A DNA stretch of 22,414 nucleotides from XYA12-FULL-58-9 sp001798605 (GTDB lineage: Bacteria; Myxococcota; XYA12-FULL-58-9), in assembly GCA_036736205.1 (NCBI GenBank), contig DAINMX010000086.1, positions 1 to 22,414 on the forward strand, read 5' to 3'. A program made the translations under genes and the position numbers. Positions 1 to 6,093 of the stretch are shown here, one piece after another. The notes below the pieces were generated by a model. The model saw only the letters and a program-made list of their open reading frames with translations. It did no database searches and was not told where the DNA came from. Every line of letters begins with the position of its first letter. The stretch's first letter is position 1.

Positions 1-349
1 GTTCTAACAAGGCGTCGTCAATGGTGAGCACCCGGGCGGTGTCGATGCGGTGGCCGCTGTTGACCTCACGATCGATGATCGCCTCTTGGATATTGGTCTC
101 AAGAGCGCCTGCCAAGTTGCGCACAGCTCGCTCCTCTGACATCTGCTTGGGGTATGGCGAGTTTTTGTCGAAGGCAGCCCCGGCGATGCCCACACCGCAA
201 AGTTTGTCGCCTTCGATCTCGATCTGCGTAACCCACGCTGGCGGTTGACCGCCCTTGGCTATTTTTTTGTTGCGATTCTTGGTGGTACCGCCACAACTGA
301 GCATGGAGGCGGCTACACACAAACAAATCATGGGACGCGGAATGTGCAT
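1..349 (-). CDS. LPP20-like lipoprotein, N-terminal part only (runs off left edge)
   Basis: Partial gene of 116 codons, reading leftward off the window. The start is the ATG at 349, preceded by a good GAGGAG ribosome binding site about six bases upstream. The first residues form a lipoprotein signal peptide with lipobox M-L-S-C, so Cys19 should be acylated; the next residue is Gly, which argues against inner-membrane retention under the E. coli Lol rule. The mature part has P-P-A-W-V, then C-G-V-G-I-A about 15 residues later, then an Ala-rich helix (E-E-R-A-V-R-N-L-A-G-A-L-E). This order is characteristic of the LPP20 lipoprotein family, which has no clear biochemical role. The family assignment rests on motif order alone. 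It is divergent from the lipoprotein gene at 682, whose N-terminal part looks similar. Confidence 0.82.
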   Translation of the reverse strand, partial: MHIPRPMICLCVAASMLSCGGTTKNRNKKIAKGGQPPAWVTQIEIEGDKLCGVGIAGAAFDKNSPYPKQMSEERAVRNLAGALETNIQEAIIDREVNSGHRIDTARVLTIDDALLE

Positions 350-681
350 ATTTCTTCTCCTCAGACGTACAGGGAGGCAAAGAGATTCTTTGGTCGCAGG
401 CTCACAGGATTGCGAGATGTTTCCGCCTTTTTCGTGGCGGGTTGACTGGCGTAGCATACCCGTGTTCATTCAAAGGCCTGAAACGGAGAATACGCCATTT
501 GGCGCGGCCGTCCTAGTCCTGGAAGCGAAGTGTTAATGGTTCGTTTCGTTTTCTTCGCGTCCCAAGAGCCTGAGGTTCAGTCATGATGGCCGTTCTTTAT
601 CATGATATGAAGTTTGGCCATGCAGAGATCGAGGTCATTCGAGACAAGAATTTACAATCTACTTCGATTCAGGAGAAATCA
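350..681. other. divergent intergenic region between two lipoprotein genes
   Basis: This 332-base stretch has no convincing gene; short ORFs crossing it lack ribosome binding sites and recognisable composition. It should hold the promoters of both flanking lipoprotein genes. A TACAAT box at 653-658 fits a -10 for the gene at 682, leaving a short leader with an AGGAGA site at 671-676. A TTGACT at 442-447 followed 17 bases later by TTCATT could be another promoter, but the -10 match is poor. A short inverted repeat (CGCCA, two bases, TGGCG) lies at 493-504. No terminator hairpin was seen. Confidence 0.5.
653..676 (+). promoter_or_regulatory. candidate -10 box and ribosome binding site for the lipoprotein gene at 682
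   Basis: TACAAT at 653-658 matches five of six bases of the sigma-70 -10 consensus. AGGAGA at 671-676 sits five bases before the ATG at 682. This site decides the start: the longer reading from 583 would put 33 extra residues in front of a complete signal peptide. No good -35 was found. Confidence 0.5.
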
Positions 682-1749
682 ATGTATTCGAAGAATGTAA
701 CGCTCGCGGTTTGTGCGGTTTGTGCGGTTTGTGCCCTTTCGGCGTGCCGTCACACGTTGCCCGGTACGCACGTGGAGGTCATCGACAAGGGCGGTGAGCG
801 TGTCTACCACACCGGTGCAGCTAGCATCGGCCACAACAAGACTCTTGCCTGCGGCGGTGCCCACAAGAGGGCTGTGGCGGCGATTGCTTTGAGATTTGCA
901 CAGGACAACGGCAGTCTTGCCGACGATGTGGCTGAGGCTGTGGGTGTGTCCGACGGTGAGGTCTTTTTGCAACGCTTCGCCAAACATGATGCGCGCATCC
1001 GGGCGGGTGGTGATGTGCAATTTGATCCAATCGAGCACACCTGTATGGTTACCGTCACCTGGAAGGCACCGATTTTTGTCAAAGATGCGGTGCTCAAGGT
1101 TGCGGAGGAGATCAAAGCTGCTGAAATCGGTGATGATGATGTGGATACGGCACCCGCATCGACTGCGATGCCGACTGCGAGCGCATCACCGGGTGGCACT
1201 GCTGCGCCGCTTCCTTCTGCCAGCGCCGCACCACCGCCTGCTGCCGGCGCCGCCGCGCCGCCGCCTGCTGCCAGTGTTGTTTCTCCTGTCGTGACGCCAC
1301 CGCCGCCTGCTGCGCCACTTGCTGCCGCGGCCCCGAGTTGTGCCAAGGAGCGCGACAAACTTAAGAAAACGCTGACCGATTCGCAGAAGTCCCTTGACCA
1401 ATTCAACGAGTGCCTGCGGCGAACGAAGAACGATGAGACCATCTGTCACCGTTACAAGCTCTACGTTGAAGACGCGCAGAAGAAAGAATCTGCCGATGGT
1501 CAGAAGCTTGGCGATTGTTTGAATGGTGGTTTGTCGGTGACTTTGCGTGGGGCCCTGTCCCGCGAGCTGCCTGGGCATGCCGCGGTCTCTGTGGAGACTC
1601 GTGCTGATGGTGCCGTAGTTCTGTGGGCGTTCTCGCCCGTCGCGCAGACAGGGTTCGCCGTTGACGTCACCTCCGCAGGTGTTGTGGTGGCGCGGGCACC
1701 CTTGGCGGCAAATCAGCTGCAGTGGTTACGGCAACAACTCGGTTTCTGA
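682..1749 (+). CDS. lipoprotein with LPP20-like N-terminal part, Pro/Ala linker and Cys-containing C-terminal domain
   Basis: A 355-residue predicted lipoprotein with a signal peptide ending in L-S-A-C, lipidated at Cys22, Arg at +2. The signal peptide contains a repeated C-A-V motif from a perfect 9-base triplication and so carries three extra cysteines (11, 14, 17). Residues 23-150 form a mixed domain with G-A-A-S-I-G then an Ala-rich helix and a late strand C-M-V-T-V-T-W, loosely like LPP20 proteins. Residues about 157-218 are a Pro/Ala linker, probably extended. Residues 219-282 are charged, helical and contain four cysteines (220, 244, 255, 279), suggesting disulfides. The C-terminal 75 residues look beta-rich. 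The start at 682 has a strong ribosome binding site. No function is recognised. It is followed by the ATPase gene 68 bases downstream on the same strand. Confidence 0.85.
   Translation: MYSKNVTLAVCAVCAVCALSACRHTLPGTHVEVIDKGGERVYHTGAASIGHNKTLACGGAHKRAVAAIALRFAQDNGSLADDVAEAVGVSDGEVFLQRFAKHDARIRAGGDVQFDPIEHTCMVTVTWKAPIFVKDAVLKVAEEIKAAEIGDDDVDTAPASTAMPTASASPGGTAAPLPSASAAPPPAAGAAAPPPAASVVSPVVTPPPPAAPLAAAAPSCAKERDKLKKTLTDSQKSLDQFNECLRRTKNDETICHRYKLYVEDAQKKESADGQKLGDCLNGGLSVTLRGALSRELPGHAAVSVETRADGAVVLWAFSPVAQTGFAVDVTSAGVVVARAPLAANQLQWLRQQLGF
706..732 (+). repeat. 9-base tandem repeat, three perfect copies, in a signal peptide
   Basis: The unit gcggtttgt occurs three times in tandem at 706-714, 715-723 and 724-732. 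It is in frame and encodes the repeated C-A-V of the hydrophobic core of the lipoprotein signal peptide. Loss or gain of a copy would shorten or lengthen the core by three residues without a frameshift. Confidence 0.9.
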
Positions 1750-1817
1750 TGGTGAAGCACAAGTGTGATTGTCCTGTTGCTTCGACTCCCCAGGTACCTG
1801 TAGCCTCTGTCTCGTAG

Positions 1818-3602
1818 ATGGACTACCTCGAGTACTTTGGATTCAATTCGGAGCCGTTCTCCAACGCACCGTTGAGCCGTTTCTATTTTGCCAGTCGCCA
1901 GCATACCGAGGCGTTGGAACGGCTGCGATACGCTGCCAGCACCATGAAGGGCCTGGCGATTCTCGTGGGTGACATTGGCCTCGGCAAGACGACCCTTGCC
2001 AGGCGCATGCTCGAGGCGTTGCCCGACGATGAATACGAAGCGGCGATGTTGGTCATTGTCCATGCTGGCATCAATGCCAGCTGGCTGCTCAAGCGGATCG
2101 CCATCCAATTGGGTGTGCCCGATCCCGCAGAAGATAAGCTGACCATTCTATCACAGCTCTACCAACGGTTGGTTCAGATCCACGACAGCGGCAAACGTAC
2201 GGTGGTGCTCATCGACGAGGCGCAGATGCTTGCGACCCGCGAGCTGATGGAGGAGTTCCGCGGCCTGCTCAACCTTGAGGTGCCCGAGCGTAAGCTCATT
2301 TCGTTCATCTTCTTCGGCCTTCCCGAGATTGAACGCAATCTGCGCCTCGACCCGCCGCTTGCGCAGCGGATCGCCTTGCGTGTCCACATGAAACCTCTGG
2401 GTCGTGACGACACGCTTGCGTATATCGAGCATCGTCTGAGCCTCGCCGGTGGCAAGCCGGGGTTGTTTGACGCCGGGGCACTTGAACGGATTTTTTCGCT
2501 CACCCGTGGGGTGCCGCGAATGGTCAACACTCTCTGCGACAACTTGCTGCTCGAGATGTTTTTCGCGCGGCAAGCGGTGGGTAACGACGACCTGGTTGTC
2601 GGGGTGGCCGAGAATCTCGGCTTTGGCAAAGATTTCGATGTGTCGAGTCTCGACGCAGAACCAGAGCCCCAGCGGTATGAAGAAGAACCAGCAATAGAGG
2701 GGGGCGCAGGTGCCGATGCCATCGTTGCGGTGGCTCCCTACTATGACGATGACATTCCCGAAGTGGTGCCCATGCCGTCATTCGCTGACGGACCGCCTGC
2801 CGAAACCGCGCTACTGCGATCCGTAACAACGACTGAGGCGGCGACTGGGAATGTGGCTGACGCTGAGACTGACGCTTCTCTGCCGGTCGGCGCTGATCCT
2901 CATTGGCCGCCGCCAGTGGCGGTGCCGGTGTTCGAGCCCGACGCCATTGCCGCACAGGTTGCTGCCGAACCCTTTGACGAGGATTTGCTTGGGGAGGGCG
3001 ACGCAATCGCCGTCACTGCAATTGACGAACCGCGGGTTGATTCGGATGCCTTGCCGGAGTTCGACGCCATCCAAGAGGAAACCGAACTCTGCGACAACGG
3101 TCCGCCTGTGCTGCCGGTGCAGTCCCAGGAACAGACCACAGTTGACGTTGACGATCCTTTGGCGTTTCTCGAGCCGACGTCGTCTGAGCCCATGCCGTCG
3201 TCCGCGAAGCTGCTGGAGCTGCGGTCGCCATGGGATACTCCCACCGCGGAGGAAAATCTCGCGATTGATGTCGAGGTTGAGGTCGGTGGTGTTGAATTGG
3301 ACGACGTCAATACTGAGGAACTTGAGGGCATTCACGTCGAAATAGAGGAAGACCTCGGCCCATCTGCGGACAAAGTCGGGCAAATGTCCACTGTCGTGCC
3401 AGAGCGGGCAGTACCTGATCTTGCCGTCATGGCCGAACCTGCGGTAGTCGATTCTGTTCAAGAGTCAGCGCCAGAGCCCCAGCGGGCGCTCAAGCCAGAG
3501 CCCACGGTACTGCCGAAGCCAAAACCGGCCGGCCGGCCAAAGGTCGACCTCAGCGAGATCGACGCGCTGCTCGCCGATATTGATTCGACACTCAGGAAAT
3601 AG
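1818..3602 (+). CDS. ExeA/GspA-like AAA ATPase with long acidic C-terminal extension
   Basis: A 594-residue protein. Residues 1-265 form an AAA (AAA_22/ExeA type) ATPase: the opening Y-F-G-F-N-S-E-P-F-S is typical of the family, Walker A is G-D-I-G-L-G-K-T at 51-58, Walker B is V-L-I-D-E-A-Q at 130-136, and conserved arginines lie in the D-P-P-L-A-Q-R region near 178-184. ExeA partners with ExeB to place the type II secretin in Aeromonas, and relatives serve other envelope assemblies. There is no transmembrane segment or peptidoglycan-binding domain, unlike ExeA. Residues about 270-570 are acidic and low complexity, ending in a helix (S-E-I-D-A-L-L-A-D-I) that could be a docking motif. No ribosome binding site precedes the ATG; a TTGCTT/TAGCCT pair lies just upstream, so the leader may be only a few bases. 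The substrate is unknown. Confidence 0.88.
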   Translation: MDYLEYFGFNSEPFSNAPLSRFYFASRQHTEALERLRYAASTMKGLAILVGDIGLGKTTLARRMLEALPDDEYEAAMLVIVHAGINASWLLKRIAIQLGVPDPAEDKLTILSQLYQRLVQIHDSGKRTVVLIDEAQMLATRELMEEFRGLLNLEVPERKLISFIFFGLPEIERNLRLDPPLAQRIALRVHMKPLGRDDTLAYIEHRLSLAGGKPGLFDAGALERIFSLTRGVPRMVNTLCDNLLLEMFFARQAVGNDDLVVGVAENLGFGKDFDVSSLDAEPEPQRYEEEPAIEGGAGADAIVAVAPYYDDDIPEVVPMPSFADGPPAETALLRSVTTTEAATGNVADAETDASLPVGADPHWPPPVAVPVFEPDAIAAQVAAEPFDEDLLGEGDAIAVTAIDEPRVDSDALPEFDAIQEETELCDNGPPVLPVQSQEQTTVDVDDPLAFLEPTSSEPMPSSAKLLELRSPWDTPTAEENLAIDVEVEVGGVELDDVNTEELEGIHVEIEEDLGPSADKVGQMSTVVPERAVPDLAVMAEPAVVDSVQESAPEPQRALKPEPTVLPKPKPAGRPKVDLSEIDALLADIDSTLRK

Positions 3603-3624
3603 GGCACGATGGCCCCGGAGGCAC

Positions 3625-5073
3625 CTACTTCTTGAGCAGCCTGTCAAGGTGCTCACGAATGATGCGCTCGGCCAGCTCGGGTACCACTTCCCACGCGATC
3701 TTTTCGATGATCTCGCGAGCCATCTGTTCAACCGCCGCCCTTTCGCCGCCAGTGGCCGCGATTCCGAATGCAGACGCCGCCGTGCCAGGAGCGGCAGTGG
3801 GCTCTGGTTTAGGTTGGAACGCAGGCACTGGAGCTGCCGCGGACTTCGGCATAGCTAGTGTGGCAGTCAGGCCTGGTGGTGCAGCAACTGGCGCGTAGGC
3901 GGCAGGGGTTGCTGGGGCAGCGGCAGCGGCCGGGACGTGGGCGGCTGCGGTCCCCAGACCAAATGGATCCGCCGGTTGTGCTGACGGTGGCGGTACGGGA
4001 ATGCCGCCCACAGATGGAATGGGGCCAGTCGGGCGCTGCGGCGGTATCATTGCCGCCGGTGCAGGTGCCGCCGCTGCAGGTGCTGCCGGTGTAGGCGCTG
4101 CCGGTGCGGGTGCGCGTGTGGTCAAGGGTGTTGCTGCGGCGGGTGGCGGGGTCGCCACTGCTGCTGCTGGCGGCGGTGCTGCCGGTGCAGGCGCAAGTGT
4201 GGCCACGGGTGTTGCTGCGGTGGGCACATGCGGTGTTGGTGCCCATTCGGTCGCAATGGGTGCTGTTCTGGGCGGTGCTGCTCTGGGGGGTGCCACCGGT
4301 GCTGTTGGCGCTGCCGTTGTTGTTGGTGCCGCCATGGTGGCCGCTGTCGGCGCTGCCATGTGTTGCGCTATCGGTGCTGCCATGTGTGGCGTTATCGGCG
4401 CTGCCATGTGTTGCGCTATCGGTGCTGCCATGTGTGGCGCTATCGGTGACGCCATGGGTGGCGCTATCGGTGACGCCATGGGAGGTGCTGCCGGTGCTGC
4501 CATGGGTGGTGCTGCTCTGGGGGGTTCTGCTCTGGGGGGTGCTCCTGGCGTTGCTGCCATGAGTGGCGCTGTTGGTGCGGCCATGGGTGGCGCCGTCGGT
4601 GCTGCCACCACACGTGGTGCGGCTGGTGCGGCTGCAGCTACCGGTGCTGTCATTGGCGCACCTGGGGTGCCGAAACGCGGCGGCATGGCCGCCGCAGTGT
4701 CTGCTGGCGCTCCCACCAGGGTCTTCACCCGATCAATGAGCAACTGGGTCTCAAAAGGCTTGAGGACGTGGGCGTCGGCACCCGCGGCCTGGGCGCGACC
4801 TTCGTCGAAAGCCTCGGAGTTGGCACCAAGAAGCACGACAGGAATGCCCGATGTGTCGGGATCCTGCTTGAGGCTCTGACAAACTGTGTAGCCATCCATG
4901 CCGGGCAGGGTTACATCGACCAAGGCCACGTCGGGCTTGATCTGTTTCACTTTGGCTATTGCATCTTGCGACGTGCTGACAGCGACCACGCTGAAATCTT
5001 CAGCTCTGAAGGTGATTTCAACCACCTTCTGAATAGTGACACTGTCATCGGCGACGAGGAGTTGATACGGCAT
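3625..5073 (-). CDS. response regulator: receiver domain, Pro/Ala repeat linker, conserved C-terminal helix
   Basis: A 482-residue protein with no DNA-binding or enzymatic output domain. Residues 1-122 are a CheY-type receiver with the acidic pair Asp9-Asp10, phosphoacceptor Asp53 (L-V-D-V-T-L-P-G-M-D) and Lys105 (L-K-P-F). The usual switch Thr/Ser is Gly83 (L-L-G-A-N) and the switch aromatic is His102. From recollection, a Gly-Ala at this point is common in a deltaproteobacterial and acidobacterial receiver group, so the domain is probably functional. Residues 125-435 are a Pro/Ala/Met linker including eight near-identical 8-residue repeats (191-254). The last 40 residues are a helical module with E-K-I-A-W-E-V-V-P-E-L-A-E, probably for partner binding or oligomerisation. 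GAGG upstream of the ATG is a ribosome binding site. It starts nine bases after the CheW-like gene and is its operon partner. Confidence 0.88.
   Translation of the reverse strand: MPYQLLVADDSVTIQKVVEITFRAEDFSVVAVSTSQDAIAKVKQIKPDVALVDVTLPGMDGYTVCQSLKQDPDTSGIPVVLLGANSEAFDEGRAQAAGADAHVLKPFETQLLIDRVKTLVGAPADTAAAMPPRFGTPGAPMTAPVAAAAPAAPRVVAAPTAPPMAAPTAPLMAATPGAPPRAEPPRAAPPMAAPAAPPMASPIAPPMASPIAPHMAAPIAQHMAAPITPHMAAPIAQHMAAPTAATMAAPTTTAAPTAPVAPPRAAPPRTAPIATEWAPTPHVPTAATPVATLAPAPAAPPPAAAVATPPPAAATPLTTRAPAPAAPTPAAPAAAAPAPAAMIPPQRPTGPIPSVGGIPVPPPSAQPADPFGLGTAAAHVPAAAAAPATPAAYAPVAAPPGLTATLAMPKSAAAPVPAFQPKPEPTAAPGTAASAFGIAATGGERAAVEQMAREIIEKIAWEVVPELAERIIREHLDRLLKK
4312..4503 (-). repeat. 24-base tandem repeat array (eight units) in the response regulator linker
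   Basis: Seen on the plus strand as CAT triplets spaced exactly 24 bases apart at 4333, 4357, 4381, 4405, 4429, 4453, 4477 and 4501. Each unit encodes eight residues of the type M-A-A-P-I-A-Q-H or M-A-S-P-I-A-P-P. Neighbouring units are nearly identical in DNA, which suggests recent expansion. Two further imperfect units (CAT at 4558 and 4582) follow an interruption. Copy changes would be in frame. Confidence 0.9.
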
Positions 5074-5082
5074 CGGCGATCC

Positions 5083-5547
5083 TCAGACGGTTGGGGTGGG
5101 AGGCACAGCATTGCCGCCCGGATTTTGCCAAAGGCGGTCAGGGTCAAACAGCCAAAACTCTGTATTGGGGGTTCGGGTCCACTTGGGCTCTGGAATCGCC
5201 AGACCCAGAGGAGCCTCTGAACCCCCAGGGTGAACACGGTAGTCGTCGTAAACGCGACCCGCGGCATCGATAGCGATACCCACCGAGTCGCCACGCACAT
5301 GGACGACGGCAACGAGATCAGAGTGCGTGTGCATATCGAGTCGAGTCGCGAGAGTCAGCACCGGCAGTAGCTCACCATTGTCATGCATCAAACCAAGGTG
5401 GTGCGGCAATGCGAGCGGGACTGGCCATAGACGCTCTGTTGAGGTGATCCGATCCATTTTTTCCACAGGCACTCCGAGCCAACTCCCTGCAACCTGGAAA
5501 GTCATGACCGGAGTCGGTGAATCGGCTACCTCGCCAAATTCCCGCAT
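5083..5547 (-). CDS. CheW-like domain protein (second gene of the chemosensory operon)
   Basis: A protein of 154 residues. The fold signature is CheW: an opening strand V-M-T-F-Q-V-A-G-S-W-L-G-V-P-V, a P-V-P-L-A-L-P turn, N-G-E-L-L-P-V-L-T-L-A, then V-A-V-V-H-V-R-G-D-S-V-G-I-A-I-D. CheW proteins couple receptors to the kinase CheA in chemosensory arrays. The C-terminal 45 residues, rich in Pro and Trp, are an extension with no recognised domain. I chose the ATG at 5547 because a TTGACC/TATATG promoter ends six bases before it; an in-frame ATG at 5556 lies inside that -10 box and would add three residues. The gene lies 82 bases after the first CheW-like gene and 9 bases before the response regulator. 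No CheA is in the window, so a partner encoded elsewhere is inferred. Confidence 0.83.
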   Translation of the reverse strand: MREFGEVADSPTPVMTFQVAGSWLGVPVEKMDRITSTERLWPVPLALPHHLGLMHDNGELLPVLTLATRLDMHTHSDLVAVVHVRGDSVGIAIDAAGRVYDDYRVHPGGSEAPLGLAIPEPKWTRTPNTEFWLFDPDRLWQNPGGNAVPPTPTV

Positions 5548-5582
5548 GCTCAACATATAGCCTGCACTATCAGGCCGGTCAA
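5548..5582 (-). promoter_or_regulatory. promoter with predicted leaderless start for the second CheW-like gene
   Basis: On the minus strand TTGACC (5577-5582), a 17-base spacer, TATATG (5554-5559), then six bases (5548-5553) and ATG at 5547. Both boxes match sigma-70 consensus well and the spacing is ideal. Transcription would begin at about the start codon. This would be an internal promoter of the operon. Confidence 0.6.
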
Positions 5583-5629
5583 ACTTAGTACACCGTCAGC
5601 GGAGTAAGTTGATGTGGGTGCCACCACCA

Positions 5630-6040
5630 TCATTCGATCACCAGCTTCGCCAATTCGCTCGGCCGGAGAATCAAGAGAAGGCCGTCATTGTTGCGCAGGG
5701 CGGCCTCGAATAGATCAGGGCGGTGCAAACCGAACCGCGGCATTGTCAACCACGCCGGGGAATCCCCGGGCCGCAAATGGTCAACTGCATCGACGCCGAC
5801 GATCGCGCGGTGGACGCTTTCGGAGGGGGCATTGGCCTCAAAGACCACAGCGTACGGAGCGACCTGCCGGTCTGTGTTGCAGAAGGATTGTGACAAGTCC
5901 ACAAAGGGCAAGTTCTCACCGCGAAACAGCGCCGTCCCGGCCACGGGAACCTCGGTCAGGACGCCCACGACCCGCTCAGCCGGCAAGGCCAATTTGAATG
6001 GACCGACCTCGATTCCCAGAAATGTTGTTTCGCCGCTCAC
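5630..6040 (-). CDS. divergent CheW-like protein (first gene of the chemosensory operon)
   Basis: A protein of 136 residues starting with GTG. The opening F-L-G-I-E-V-G-P-F-K-L-A-L-P-A-E-R-V-V-G-V-L resembles CheW strand one and two, followed by G-E-N-L-P-F-V-D-L, the usual G-x-x-[IL]-P-V-[IV]-D-L signature, and a Y-A-V-V-F strand. The connection between the first subdomain and the G-x-x-L-P signature is shorter than in typical CheW, and the C-terminal part keeps little of the family pattern, so receptor or kinase binding may be altered. It shares an operon with a second CheW-like protein and a receiver protein. No ribosome binding site precedes the GTG; a TTGACC (6073-6078) and CATGCT (6050-6055) pair with 17-base spacing lies just upstream. 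It is divergent from the vWA gene at 6094. Confidence 0.75.
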   Translation of the reverse strand: MSGETTFLGIEVGPFKLALPAERVVGVLTEVPVAGTALFRGENLPFVDLSQSFCNTDRQVAPYAVVFEANAPSESVHRAIVGVDAVDHLRPGDSPAWLTMPRFGLHRPDLFEAALRNNDGLLLILRPSELAKLVIE

Positions 6041-6049
6041 GATGGCGCA

Positions 6050-6086
6050 AGCATGGTTTGCCCGCGGGCACAGGTCAAGCTAGACT
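6050..6086. promoter_or_regulatory. overlapping divergent promoters with a 10-base palindrome
   Basis: Plus strand: TTGCCC (6058-6063), 17-base spacer, TAGACT (6081-6086), then seven bases to ATG 6094. Minus strand: TTGACC (6073-6078), 17-base spacer, CATGCT (6050-6055), then nine bases to GTG 6040. The two promoters occupy the same 37 bases. A perfect palindrome, gcccgcgggc, lies at 6060-6069 inside both spacers, where a bound protein could block both directions. Confidence 0.5.
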
Positions 6087-6093
6087 CGCCGCT

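Noticed and set aside
4312..4503. CRISPR-like regular spacing
   Set aside because: Units are contiguous, 24 bases, without unique spacers, and encode an in-frame peptide repeat.
4001..4879. 292-codon Ala/Gly-rich plus-strand frame across the repeat array
   Set aside because: It is the complement of the Pro/Ala linker of the response regulator. Its Gly/Ala/Met composition follows from the repeat DNA.
4750..5073. Degenerate pseudo-receiver because the switch Thr/Ser is Gly
   Set aside because: The phosphoacceptor Asp, acidic pair and Lys are intact, and the Gly-Ala variant is, as far as I recall, common in this receiver group.
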